NCBI RefSeq assembly: GCF_963259705.1
Contig: NC_081844.1
Coordinates: forward strand, 29,528,294-29,592,293
Origin: Myotis daubentonii
Lineage: Eukaryota; Chordata; Mammalia; Chiroptera; Vespertilionidae
DNA length: 64,000 bases
Direction of reading: 5' to 3'
Both the position numbers and the translations under genes were made by a program. This document shows positions 11,417 through 22,654 of the stretch, in pieces. Position 1 is the first letter of the stretch, and each line of letters opens with the position of its first letter. A model generated the notes under the pieces. That model did no database searches and was not told the DNA's origin. It saw only the letters and a program-made list of their open reading frames with translations.

Positions 11417-11960
11417 GTGTAACATCACATCCCGAAGCTCGACCAATCTGAAGGAAGTCAGTCCTGCAGGGATCCTCTTGGAAATGGCAGCGCCCTCCCC
11501 CAGCTGTTTCCCGGAGGGAGAGGTTTCAGGCAGGAACCCGCCCTCGGAGCAGAGCGTGGAAGTACTGAGTCCTGGGTTGCCTTGCCAAGGGCTGTGCCCT
11601 CCCCAAGCTGTTTCCTGCAAGGCCTGAGGGAAGAACTGACCCTTGGAGCACCAGGAGTGCCCAGCAGCAGTCAGTCCTAGGTTGCTGAGGCAGAGGCGAC
11701 TGCATGTAGAACTCTGGCTCTGGCCCAACAGGGGGCATGGCCGGCCTTCAAACCAGACCCTGACAGTAGGGAGGAGGCAGCCCCATTCCTCACAGAATCT
11801 GCTGTTGGATAGCTTGCTGTCAGTGGCCTGACAGCCAGGAACCCCATTCACTTGCACCCTGAACTCTGACAGGAGGGAGGAGGGAGCCCCATTCCTCATG
11901 AAATCAACAGATGGCCAGCTTGCTGTCAGGGGCCTGCCATCTAGGAATCCTATTCACCTG
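11417..11960 (+). repeat. GC-rich Helitron leader with internal duplication
   Basis: Sequence between the Helitron 5' end and the helicase part. A unit of about 120 bp occurs twice (gggaggaggcagccccattcctca... near 11770 and gggaggagggagccccattcctca... near 11874), including agcttgctgtcag...ggcctg. Open frames here are not convincing genes. Confidence 0.6.
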
Positions 11961-11989
11961 CATATCTATATAAAGTTTTAATACATTAT

Positions 11990-13230
11990 ATTAGAGGTCG
12001 TGGTGGTACTGTTTTACCCACAGCATCTACAGGAATTGCTGCAAATTTACTTCTTGGTAGAAGCACCTTTCATCCCCAATATAAATTACCGATTCCGTTA
12101 AATGAAACTTCAATTTCTAGACTCGATATAAAGAGTGAAGTTGCTAAAACTATTAAAAAGGCCCAACTTCTCATTATTGATGAATGCACCATGGCATCCA
12201 GTCATGCTATAAACGCCATAGACAGATTACTAAGAGAAATTATGAGTTTGAATGTTGTATTTGGTAGGAAAGTTCTTCTTGGAGAGGACTTTCGACAATG
12301 TCTCATTATTGTACCGCATGCTATGCAATTGGCCATAGTACAAAAGAGTTTAAAGTACTGCAATGTTTGGGGATGTTTCAGAAAGTTGTCTCTCACACAA
12401 ATATGAGATCAGAGGATTCTGCTTATAGTGGATGGTTGGTAAAACTTGGAGATGGCAAACTTGATAGCAGTTTTCATTTACAAATGGATATTATTGAAAT
12501 CCCCTTTGAAATGATTTGTAATGGATCTATTATGGAAGCTACCTTTGGAAATACCATATTTATAGATAATATTAAAAATATATCTAAATGTGCAATTCTT
12601 TGTCCAAAAAATGAGCACATACAAAAAGTAAATGAAGAAATTTTGGATATACTCGATGGAGATTTTCACACATATTTGAGTAATGATTCCATTGATTCCA
12701 CAGATGATGCTGAAAAGGAAAATTTTCCCATCGAATTTCTTAGTAGTATTACTCCTTCGGGAATGCCATGTCATAAATTAAAATTGAAAGTGGTGCAATC
12801 ATCATGTTATTGAGAAATCTCAATAGTAAATGGGGTCTTTGTAATGGTACCAGATTTATTATCAAAAGATTATGACCTAACATTATCGAAGCTGAATTAT
12901 TAACAGGATCTGCAGAGGAAGAAGTTCTGATTCCAAGAATTAATTTGTCCCCATTTGACACTGGCCTCCCATTTAAATTGATTCGACGATTGTTTTCCGT
13001 GATGCCAGTATTTGTGATGACTATTAATAAATCACAAGGACAAAGCCTAGACAGAGTAGCCATTATCTTACCTGAAGCCATTTTCGCACATGGTCAGTTA
13101 TATGTTGCTGTCTCTCGAGTTTGAAGAGCATGTGACGTTACAATTAAAGTTCTAAATACTTCATCACAAGGGAAATTAGTCAAGCACTCTGAAAGTGTTT
13201 TCACTCTTACTGTGGTGTACAGGGAATATT
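11990..13230 (+). pseudogene. Helitron helicase, C-terminal remnant
   Basis: Pieces in successive frames read as the Pif1-like helicase of a HeliBat-type RepHel protein. The P-loop region near 11996 reads GRGGT then VLPTASTGIAANLLLG, so the G-K-T of Walker A is lost by a small deletion. Walker B follows as LLIIDECTMASS (near 12170). Next come LLGEDFRQCLIIVPHA and SLKYCNVWGCFRKLSL, then after a frameshift MRSEDSAYSGWLVKLGDGKLD. A C-terminal [21 protein letters not shown] near 13005 is the conserved helicase VI-type motif. Several frameshifts and stops are present. In an intact element this domain unwinds DNA during rolling-circle transposition; this copy cannot. Confidence 0.85.
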
Positions 13231-13528
13231 AGAATAAGTTTAATCACTTTATCAGTCACTGTTTGCATCACTATTGTTTAAATATCATGTTTTTGTTGTT
13301 TTCATATCATGTTTTTTGTCATTTTTATATCATGCCTCTGTTGTTGTTATATCCTTTTGTTACTGTTTATTTATTAATAAATTTATATATTATTTTCATA
13401 TACATTTTACTAATTTCCTTTCATCTCTCACACTTCTATTATATAGAAAGAGCAAATAGAAATATTAAAATATCTCCGCTAATTAATTACCTTTTAATGT
13501 GCATGAATTTCATGCACAGGGCTACTAG

Positions 13529-14671
13529 TCACTAATAATGAACACATTGGAAGGAATACACAGAAGATTAGGGAAAGCTGAGGATCAAATCAGTGAACTA
13601 AAAGACAGGGTAGAAAAAAAATCACTCAATCTGGGAACCAAAAAGAAAAAACAGGACAGCTTAAGGGAGCTGTGGGACATGAAATGTAACAATATTTACA
13701 TAATAGGAGTGCTAGAAGGAGAAGAAAGTGAGAACAGATAGAGAATGTGTCTGAAGAAATAAGGAAGAAAACTTCCCTTACCTGGTTGTGCCGAGCCAGC
13801 TCAGCCAAGGGTTCACAAGCCTGAGTGAGGGCGGTGAACAATGAAGAAATGACTAAGTGAATAAGCTTGGTTTAGGTGGATCTTCCTGTGCCTGGCTGAG
13901 GCCACAGAGCGAGAGATCCAGAGGCAAGCTGGATTTTTTTATAGTCAGAGGTAAACAAGGTAGTAGTCACTATAGTTACAATGTTCTTGTGAGTTTCACT
14001 TGTTTTGGCAGCAGTTGCTACATCTCCCTCATCCCATTAGCTTCCCAGATAAGATCTAGGGAGCATCATAAGGTCAAGCCTAATTATGCTAAGAGGACTG
14101 TGCTCTCTAGGCTGGGACTTGTTTGTGGCTTTGCCAACAGGTCAGTCTGAGGCTTAACCCTATAGCCACTCCCTACACCTGATGAAAGAAAAAGTCACAT
14201 AAGTGCAGAAGGCATAGAGAATGCCAAGCATGAAGAACCTAAATAGGCCCATTCCCAGACACATCATAATTAAGATGCCAAAATTTAAAGACAACAAGAA
14301 AATCTTAAAAGCAGTAACAGGAAAGCAACTGTTACCTACAAAGAAGCAACCATAAGGCTGTCAACTGATTTTTCATCAAAATATCTACAGGCCAGAAGAA
14401 AATAGCATGAAGTATTGAAAGTAATGAAAAGCAAGCATCTGAAACCAAGATTACTATATCCAGCAAGGCTTTCATTCAAAATAGATGGTAAAATAAAGGT
14501 GATGGTGATACTTCCAAGATCAAAAAGGCTAAAGGAGTTTATCACCACCAAACCAGCACTGAAAGAAATGCTAAAGAGACTACTATAATGAGAAGCAGAA
14601 ATAGAACCATAAGATACAGAATTAAAATGGAAGTAAATAAGTACCTATTAATAATAACCTTAAGTGTAAAT
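13529..14671 (+). pseudogene. L1 number 1: rest of ORF1 and inter-ORF region
   Basis: Continues the L1 after the Helitron: ...LEGIHRRLGKAEDQISELKDRVEKK then (after the solo LTR) PRHIIIKMPKFKDNKKILKAV. These are the coiled coil, RRM and C-terminal domains of L1 ORF1p with multiple frameshifts and stops. Confidence 0.75.
13787..14177 (-). mobile_element. Solo LTR, antisense
   Basis: 391 bp starting tgtgccgagcc and ending ccctaca (TG...CA). It is flanked by a six-base near-duplication cctggt (13781-13786) / cctgat (14178-14183), which restores the L1 reading cttacctgatgaaag. A TATA-like box on the minus strand (complement of tttttttatag near 13936) suggests antisense orientation. A 6-bp duplication points to a class II-like ERV. 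Confidence 0.75.
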
Positions 14672-16597
14672 TGGAAAACCAAAATGGCGGCATAGGTTAA
14701 TGCCGGACTTTACTGCCTCGAGCAACCACTTCAAAAATACAACTAAAAGACGGAACGGACATCATCCAAAACCACAGGAAGGCTGGCTGAGTGGAAGTTC
14801 TATAACTAGGAGGAAAGAGAATAGCATACCGAGACTCAGAGGAGGCGCAGTGCTGAAGTAAAATACAAAGGTGCGGAGTGCACGCTGAGCGGGCTGGCGG
14901 CTGAGGGCGCGGTTGTCTGTTTCAATCGGGAGGGAGACTCAGGCTCTGAGCTCCAGTTCCAGGGGAGTCTCTAGGGACCCAGACTCATACGGGAGAAACG
15001 GGACTGTCTGGCTTCAGTCGGAACTCGAAGGCAGCTTTCTCTCCGAGGTTTGCAGCAGTTGCTGGGACTCTGAGAGGTAGAGCCCCTGGGTATGGGACTG
15101 AGAGCAGCCATAACTGCTCACTCCGCCCACCCTGTTGATGCCCTGGGACCCACCCCACCCAAGCCCTGCACAGAGGCATTTGCCGGATAGCCTCAGGCAA
15201 AGGCTAGATTAGCACCTCCCTAGAGGACAGAAGAGTTCTCTCACTGCAGACACAGCTGATTCTCACAGCCACTTGGCCTGGAGGTCAAATCCCTTCTAGT
15301 ATTACCTACAACAATCAAGGCTTAACTACAACAAGACTGCGCACAAAGATCACTACGGGGTGCACCAAGAAAGCATAAAAAATGCGGAGACAAAGAAACA
15401 GGACAAAATTCTCAATGGAGGATATAAAGTTCAGAACAACACTTTTAAGGTCTCTCAAGAACTGTCTAGAAGCCGCCGATAAACTTAATGAGATCTACAA
15501 GAAATCTAATGCGACCCTCGATCTTGTGATAAAGAACCAACTAGAAATTAAGCATACACGGACTGAAATAACAAATGTTATACAGACTCCCAACAGCAGA
15601 CCAGAGGAGTGCAAGAATCAAGTCAAAGATTTGAAATGCGAAGAAGCAAAAAACACCCAACCAGAAAAGCAAAATAAAAAAGAATCCGAAAATACGAAGA
15701 TAGTGTAAGGAGCCTCTGGAACAGCTTTAAGCGTACCAACATCAGAATTATAGAGGTGCCAGAAGATAAGAGAGAGCAAGATAATGAAAACCTATTTGAA
15801 GAAATCATGGCAGAAAACTTCCCCTACCTGGTGAAAGAAATAGACTTACAAGTCCAGGAAGCATAGAGAACCCCAAACAAAAGGAATCCAAAGAGGACCA
15901 CACCAAGACACATCATAATTAAAATGCCAAGAGCAAAAGACAAAGAGAGAATCTTAAAAGCAGCAAGAGAAAGAAACTCAGTTACCTACAAGGGTATACC
16001 CATATGACTGTCAGCTGATTTCTCAACAGAAACTTTGCAGGCCAGAAGGGAGTGGCAAGAAATATTCAAAGTGATGAATGCCAAGAACCTACAACCAAGA
16101 TTACTTTATCCAGCAAAGCTATCATTCAGAAGTGAAGGCCAGATAAAGAGCTTCACAGATAAGGAAAAGCTAAAGGAGTTCATCACCACCAAACCAGTAT
16201 TATATGAAAGGTTTAAAGGTATCCTTTAAGAAGAGGAAGAAGAAGAAAAAGGTAAAGATACAAATTATGAACAACAAATATGCATCTATCAACAAGTGAG
16301 TCTAAGAATCAAGTGAATAAATAATCTGATGAACAGGATGAACTGGTGATTATAATAGAATCAGGGACACAGAAAGGGAATGGACTGACTATTCTTGCAG
16401 GGGAAAGGGGTGTGGGAGATGCGGGAAGAGACTGGACAAAAATCGTGCACCTATGGATGAGGACAGTGGGTGGGGAGTGAGGGCGGAGGGTGGGATGGGA
16501 ACTGGGAGGAGGGGAGTTATGGGGGGAAAAAAGAGGAACAAATGTAATAATCTGAACAATAAAGATTTAATTTTTAAAAAAAAGAAAGAAAAAAAAA
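14672..16597 (+). mobile_element. HAL1 copy 2, full length
   Basis: 5'UTR from ggaaaaccaaaatggcggc, ORF1 15382-16229 (broken), 3'UTR ending aataaagatttaattttt. It is highly similar to copy 1 throughout and has no ORF2. It sits between L1 inter-ORF sequence and the middle of L1 ORF2, so L1 sequence is missing at the junction. Confidence 0.85.
15382..16229 (+). pseudogene. HAL1 copy 2 ORF1, frameshifted
   Basis: Aligns along its length with the intact 282-residue ORF1 at 7042-7890 but carries a frameshift near 15680 (EKQNKKESENTKIV then stop) and further stops (for example a TAG near 15865 and a TGA near 16004). The C-terminal part MQARREWQEIFKVMN to the end is conserved. Confidence 0.85.
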
Positions 16598-17635
16598 TAA
16601 ACAATTTAACCCTACAACTTAAACAATTAGAAAGAGAACAACAAGAAAAGGCCAGAGTAAGTAGAAGTAAGGAAATAATGAAGATTAGAGCAGAATAAGT
16701 GACATAGAGACTTAAAAAAATCTTTCAACAATAAAGAATTATTTTTAAAAATAATCAATGAAACCAAGAGATGGTTCTTTGAAAAGATAAACAAGATTGA
16801 TGAACCATCAAAAAACAAAGAGAGAGGACCCAAATAAATAAAATCAGAAACAAAAATGGAGAAGTAACAACTGACACCACAGAAATAAAAAGAATTGTAA
16901 GATGGACAATGTAGATGAAATGGGAAAATTCCTAGAAATATACAATCTCCCAAAACTAAATCAGGAAGAATCAGAAAACCTGAAGAAATAGAAGCAGTAA
17001 TTAAAAAACTCCCAGCAAACAAAACCCTGGGTCTGGATGTCTTCACAGGGAAGTTTTACCAAACATTCAAAGAACTAACACCTATACTCCTCAAACTATT
17101 CCAAAAAATCCAAAGAGCACTTCCAAGCTCTTTTTATGAGGCATTATCCTAATTCCAAAATCAGATAAAGACACTGCAAAGAAAGAGAATTAGGGGCCAA
17201 TATTCCTGATGAACATAGATGCTAAAATCATCAATAAAATATTAGCAAATCGAACCAGCAATATATTAAAAAGATCATATACCATGACGAAGTGGGATTT
17301 ATTCCAAGAATGGAGTGCAAAGCTGGTACAATTTTCTCAAATCAATAAACATGCTACATCATGTAAACAAATTGAAAGATAAAAATCACATGATTATATC
17401 AATAGATGCAAAAAAAGCATTCGACAAAATCCAACATCCATTTTTGGTAAAAACTCTCAGCAAAGTGGGAATAGAAAGAGCATATCTCAACATGAAAAAG
17501 GTCATATATGACAAACATACTGCAAACATTATACTCAATGGGCAAAAACTAAAACCATTTCCCCTAAGAACAGGAACAAGATAGGAATGTCCACTTTCAC
17601 CACTCTTATTCAACATAGTACTGGAAGTCCTAGCC

Positions 17636-17845
17636 CAGTGGTCGGCAAACTGCGGCTCACGAGCCACATGCAGCTCTTTGGCCCCTTGAGTGTGCTCTTC
17701 CACAAAATACCGACTTCTGCACATGGGCCACGAAGTTTCAATCGCACTGTAAGTGTGTGCCCGCAAGTGCTATTTTGTGGAAGAGCCGCACTCAAAGGGC
17801 CAAAGAGCTGCATGTGGCTCATGAGCCGCAGTTTGCCGACCACTG
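17636..17845. mobile_element. Non-autonomous hAT element, complete
   Basis: 210 bp with long terminal inverted repeats, cagtggtcggcaaactgcgg at the left and its near-perfect complement at the right. The flanks tcctagcc and tctagcca resemble an 8-bp duplication with an indel. It interrupts L1 ORF2. Confidence 0.9.
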
Positions 17846-18898
17846 TCTAGCCACATCGATCAGACAAGAAGAAATAAAAGGAATCCAAATTGAAAAGGAG
17901 GAAGTAAAACTCTCATTATTCACAGATGACGTGATATTGCACATAGAAGATCCTAAGGACTCCACCAAAAAACTACCAGATTTACTAAAGGAATTTGGCA
18001 ATGTAGAAGGATCAAAATTAACACCGAAAAGTCGATGGCATTTTTATACACCAATAATGAATTCTCAGGAAGAGAAACTAATCAAACAATCCCATTTGCT
18101 ATTGGAACAACAACAAAAAATTAGATACTAGGAATAAACTTACCCAAGGAAGTAAAGGACTTGTACTCAGAAAACTACAGAACATTGAAAAAAGAAATAG
18201 AAGATATAAACAAGTGGGAAAATATGCTATATTCATGGATTGGGAGAATTAACATCACTAAAATGTCCATAATATCTAAAGCAATCTATAAATTCAATGC
18301 AATCCCTATTAAATTACCAATGGCATACTTCACAGATCCAGAAAAAATACTCCAAAAATTTTATGGAACCCAAAAAGGTCCCAAATAGCCACAGCAACCT
18401 TGAAAAAGAGGAACAAAGTTGGAGCTATCACAATATCAAATATCAAGTTATACTACAAATCCATTATAATCAAAACAGCCGGGTACTGGCACAAATACAG
18501 GCTTATGACAAATGGAACAGAACAGAGATCCCAGAAATCAATTCAAGATATTATGCTCAATTAATATTTGACAAAGGAGGCAAGGGTATACAATGGAGTC
18601 AAGACAGTCTCTTCAAAAAATGGTGCTGGGAAAATTGGACAGATACAGGCCAAAAAATGAAACTAGACCACCAACTTACACCATACACAAGAATAAACAA
18701 AAAAAAATGGATAAAAGACTTAAATGTAAGACAGGAAACCATAAAAATCCTAGAAGAAACCTTTTTTTTCAAAGTTGCTGTGGCAAAATCTTAGAGACCT
18801 CTCATAGCAACATGTTTACCAATACATCTCCTAAGGCAAAGGAAACTAAGGAGAAAATAAACAAATGGGACTACATCAAAATGAAAAGTTTCTGGAAG

Positions 18899-19125
18899 GT
18901 CCAGCTGACATGGCTCAATAGTTGAGCGCCAACCTATGAACCAAGAGGTCATGGTTCGATTCCCGGTCAGGGCACATGCCCAGGTTGCAGGCTCAATCCC
19001 CAGTCAAGGGCATGCAGGAGGCAGCCAATCAATGATTCTATCTCATCCTTGATGTTTCTATCTCTCTCTCCCTCTCCCTTTCTCTCTGATATCAATAAAA
19101 ATATATATATTTAAAAAAAGAAAAT
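18899..19125 (+). repeat. Ves-type SINE in L1 ORF2
   Basis: tRNA-like head (tggctcaatagttgagcgcc...ggttcgattcccggtcagggc), pyrimidine-rich tail and aatatatatat end. Host L1 sequence aaaatgaaaag occurs on both sides. Confidence 0.85.
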
Positions 19126-20119
19126 GAAAAGAAAGTCCATAGTATGGAAGAATATATTTGGCAATGATACATCTGATAAAGGGTTCATATACAAAATACA
19201 TAATGAACCCATACAACTTAACAAAAGGAAGACAAACAATCCAAGTAAAAAAATGGACAAAGGACCTAAATAAAGACTTTTCCAAAGTGAACATACAGAT
19301 GGCCAAGAGACATAGGAAAAAATGCTCAAAGTCACTGATCATCAGAGAGATGAAAATTAAAATGACAATGAGGTATCACCTCACACCTGTCAGAATGTCT
19401 ACCATCAACAAATCAACAAGTGACAAGGGCTGGTAAGGATGTGGAGAAAAGGGAACCTTAGTGCACTGCTGGTGGGAATGCAGATTGGTGCAGCCACTAT
19501 GGAAAACAGTATGGACTTTCCTCAAAAAATTAAATATGGAACTGCCATTTGGCCCAGTGATCCCACTTCTAGGAATATATCCTAAGAAACTTAGAAACAC
19601 TAATCAGAAAGAATGTATGTATCCCTGTGTTCATAGCAGCACAATTTACAATAGCTAAGATATGGAAACAGGCCAAGTGCCCATCAGTAGAGGAGTGGAT
19701 AAAAAAGCTGTGGTACATTTACACCATGGAATACTATGCAGCAGTAAAATAGAAGGATCTCTTACCCTTTGAGACAGCATGGAGGGACCTGGAGAGTATT
19801 ATGCTAAGTGAAATAAACCAGTCAGAGAAAGACAAGTATCACATGATCTCACTCATATGTGGAATCTAAAGAACAAAATAAACTGATGAACAAAATGAAT
19901 CCAGAGACATAGAAGCATGGAACAAACTACAGAATCTCAGAGGGGAGGGTGGGAGGGTAGATGGGTGGGAAGAGATCAACCAAAGAACTTGTATGCATAT
20001 ATGCCTAGCCCATGGACACAGACAATATGGAGGTGAAGGCCTGGGGCAGTGGGCAGGGGTAGCGATGTTTAGAAGAGGTCAATGGTAGAAAAGGGGTACA
20101 TATGTAACACTTTCAACAA

Positions 20120-20278
20120 TCCTATATAATAAAAGCATAGTATGCAAATTGTCCTCTCCACTGGGAGTTCTTCCAGTTCAACAAGGGGGTGGGGCCAGCC
20201 AAGGGAAGGGAAGGAGGCCCCAGCTGGCAGCTACTAGGGACCCTACCAGTGCACAAATTTCATGCACTGGGCCTCTAG
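20120..20278 (+). mobile_element. Helitron A, short non-autonomous
   Basis: TCCTATATAATAAAAG start after an A, 3' hairpin around gtgcacaaatttcatgcac, CTAG end at 20275-20278, then T. 159 bp, inserted in the L1 3' end. Confidence 0.9.
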
Positions 20279-20805
20279 TCCTATATAATAAAACCCTGAT
20301 ATGCAAATTGACCAAATGGCAGAACAACTAGTCACTATGATGTGCACTGACCATCAGGGGACAGATGCTCAACGCAGGAGCTGCCCCCTGGTGGTCAGTG
20401 TGCTCCCACAGGGGGAGCTTCACTCAGCCAGAAGCCCCCTCCTCCCGCCTCCCCAGCAGCACTAAGGACCCCTCAGGGGATGGCCAACTGCTGGGCAGTC
20501 AGACATCCCTCTCACTGTCCAGAACCCTTTGCTCCTTACCACCCGCCTGCTCACTGCTCCTTACTGCTCAGCTTGCTGCTCCTTAGCACTGTGGCAGAGG
20601 CAAGAGAGGCTCTCACCACCGCCGCTGTGCTCGCCAGCTATGAGCCTGGCTTCTGGCTGAGCGGTGTTCCCCCTGTGGGAGCTCACTGACCACCAAGGGG
20701 CAGCTCCTGTGTTGAGCGCCTGCCCCCTGGTGATTAGTGCGCATCATAGCAACCTGTCATTCTGTTTGTTCCACCAAATGGTCACTTAGGCTTTTATTAC
20801 GTAGA
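20279..20805. mobile_element. Helitron-derived foldback element B, two opposed 5' ends
   Basis: The left end is TCCTATATAATAAAACCC (plus). The right end, read on the minus strand, is TCTACGTAATAAAAGCC at 20805, preceded by an A. About 150 bp inside each end are inverted copies of one another (gctcaacgcaggagctgcccc versus its complement near 20700). No CTAG 3' end is present at either side. Confidence 0.75.
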
Positions 20806-20820
20806 TATATCATAAAACAA

Positions 20821-21601
20821 TCCTATATAATAAAGAGGTGATATGCAAATTAACCCTCACGCCCTCACAAGATGGCTGCCTACAACCAGGCTGTCAGGGT
20901 GGTTAGTGAGGGACGACCAAACAACTGAACAGCAGACTGTGTGGGGGGACCAGGCCGGCAGGGGTGTCAGTGAGGGACAACCGGGCCAGCAGGGGGAGGC
21001 AGTAAGAAGCGACCAGGCCAGCAAAGGGGGCGTGCAGTTGGGGGCAGCCAGACCAGCAGGGGAGGAAGTTGGGGGTGATTAGGCTGGCAGGTGTGGCAGT
21101 GAGGGTTGACTAGGCTGGCGGGGGCAGGGGGCAGTGAGGGGTGACTAAGCCAGCAGAGGGGGACAGTTGGGGGAGACCAGGCTGGCGGGGAGGGGGCAAT
21201 AAGAGGAGACTAGGCTGGCAGGGGCAGCAGTTAGGGGCAACCAGGCTGGCGGGGGGTGTAGTTGGGGGCAACCAAGCTGTTAGGGGAGGCAGCTGGGACG
21301 ATTAGGCTGGCAGGTGGGGCAGTGAGGAGTGACTAGGCCAGCAGGTGGGGGGGGGGGCAGATGGGGGCAACCAGGACAGCAGGGGGGCGCAGTTAGGAAC
21401 ACCCAGGCAGTCAGGCAGGTGAGCAATTAGAAGCCAACAGTCCAGGATTGTGAGAGGGATGTCTGACTGCCAGTTTAGGCCTGATCCCAGAGATCGGCCT
21501 AAACTGGCAGTCGGACATCCCCCGAGGGGTCCCAGATTGGAGAGGGTGCAGGCTGGGCTGAGGAACCCCCCCCTTACGAATTTTGTGCACTGGGCCTCTA
21601 G
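20821..21601 (+). mobile_element. Helitron C with G-rich minisatellite core
   Basis: TCCTATATAATAAAGAGG start after A, CTAG end at 21598-21601 followed by T. The interior (20930-21420) is a degenerate tandem array of roughly 35-50-base units around 'gaccaggccggcaggggg'. Such cores are common in bat Helitrons. Confidence 0.85.
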
Positions 21602-21635
21602 TTTTAAAATAAATAATAAAATAAATAAAATGCCC

Positions 21636-21984
21636 ACATAGAGTCTATGCTCACCTCATTCACACAAAGAGCTCCCCAGACACTGAAAGTCTCCCATGGA
21701 GCAGAATCACTAAGGTTTGCTTGGGAACATAGGGCAGGTGAGCTTGGGACTGGTCCAGGAGCCTCTTCATCTTTGTATTAAAGACAGATTTTGATCACTT
21801 ACTCGGGTTCCCTGAAATTCTTTTGCAATATCTCCATGTTCAACTGCTTGAGCTTTGTTTATCAACGCCCTGCCCAAAGTTGCTCCCAGACTATTCTTCA
21901 CCTTCTTTCCAAAGCTGAGAAACAGAGAGTAGACCCTGCTTTGAGGAGGTGGAAGTTAAGTATACACTTTTTTTTTGTAGGTTT
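21636..21984. other. Unassigned unique sequence
   Basis: Nothing recognised; no convincing coding frame. Confidence 0.4.
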
Positions 21985-22231
21985 TTGTTTATATATATTT
22001 TTCCTTTCCAGAGAGGAAGGTAGAGGGAGAGAGAGATGGAGAAGGAGAGGAAGAGGGAGAGAGAGATAGAAACATCAATGAGGAGAGAGAATCATTAATC
22101 GGCTGCCTCATGCATGCATGTCATTGGGGATCAAGCCCACACCTGGGCATGTGTCCTTGACCAGAATCAAGCCTGGGACCCTTCAGTCCACAGGCCGACA
22201 CTCTATCCACTGAGCCAAACCAGATAGGGCT
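21985..22231 (-). repeat. Ves-type SINE, antisense
   Basis: A purine-rich tail complement followed by the reversed tRNA-like head (cagtccacaggccgacactc...gccaaaccagatagggc). Confidence 0.85.
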
Positions 22232-22654
22232 GTATACACTTATTTTTTACTGTCACTTGTCCAGGACCTTATTTTGCAAACTGCCTTGCTTCATGTATTA
22301 TTCTTTCTGGAAAGGAAAGTTCTATGTAAATAGTTTTAGTTTGAATATAGACTAGTTGTTGGTGTGTGTTTTTTAATTGGGGCTTATTTTGAAAATTTCT
22401 GAGTTTCTTTCAAATATAAGCCAATACCTTCCCAAGTAAGGTAATATTCAGAGACAGTTCTGATCAGATGGCTTAGGAAAATTCCTGTAATATTCACATT
22501 CAATGATTCCTTATTAATGAATGTCTTTGACTTAGATTTAATTTTTTAAAAAGTACAATGTTATTCTTTGTACATTTTCAATATATATAGCAAAAAGACA
22601 CTGTGGGCAAGGGAAGAATGCTTAGGCGAAGCACAGAGGATTTGGGAGTGTGAA

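Larger units (their letters stand above)
4635..13528 (+). mobile_element. Helitron with helicase remnant, split by an ERV
   Basis: The 5' end is TC at 4635 after an A (4634). The 3' end is a perfect subterminal hairpin (gtgcatgaatttcatgcac, 13498-13516) followed by CTAG at 13525-13528 and a T, exactly the Helitron A|T target rule. Without the inserted ERV it is about 2.1 kb: a GC-rich leader (11417 to about 11950) fused to the C-terminal half of a Helitron helicase (about 11990-13230) and a noncoding 3' end. No replication-initiator (HUH) domain was seen, so it is an internally deleted derivative of a HeliBat-type element. Confidence 0.85.
16598..19760 (+). pseudogene. L1 number 1 ORF2, missing endonuclease part
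   Basis: Starts inside ORF2 at NLTLQLKQLEREQQEKARVS, so the N-terminal endonuclease domain is absent. Reverse-transcriptase pieces follow in mixed frames: [22 protein letters not shown] (17388 onward) and, after the hAT insertion, SLFTDDVILHIEDPKDS (about 17912), where the usual FADD active site reads FTDD. The C-terminal region with [15 protein letters not shown] precedes the 3'UTR. Many stops; it cannot encode an active enzyme. Confidence 0.8.
3200..21635 (+). mobile_element. LINE-1 number 1, whole nested complex
   Basis: One L1 broken into segments: 5'UTR 3200-4446, ORF1 N-terminal part 4447-4634, ORF1 remainder and inter-ORF region 13529-14671, ORF2 16598-about 19755, and 3'UTR to 20119 with its A-rich tail resuming after 21602. 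Continuity is seen at the Helitron junction: L1 ORF1 reads ...aatgacata up to 4634 and resumes tcactaataatgaac at 13529. Insertions in order: hAT (3392), Helitron (4635) containing an ERV and HAL1, solo LTR (13787), HAL1 (14672), hAT (17636), SINE (18899), three Helitrons (20120-21601). Exact 5' and 3' ends are approximate and no TSD was identified. Confidence 0.75.

Noticed and set aside
17386..17850. Overlapping open frames of 126, 87 and 77 codons on both strands
   Set aside because: They arise from the inverted repeats of the hAT element and L1 ORF2 remnants.
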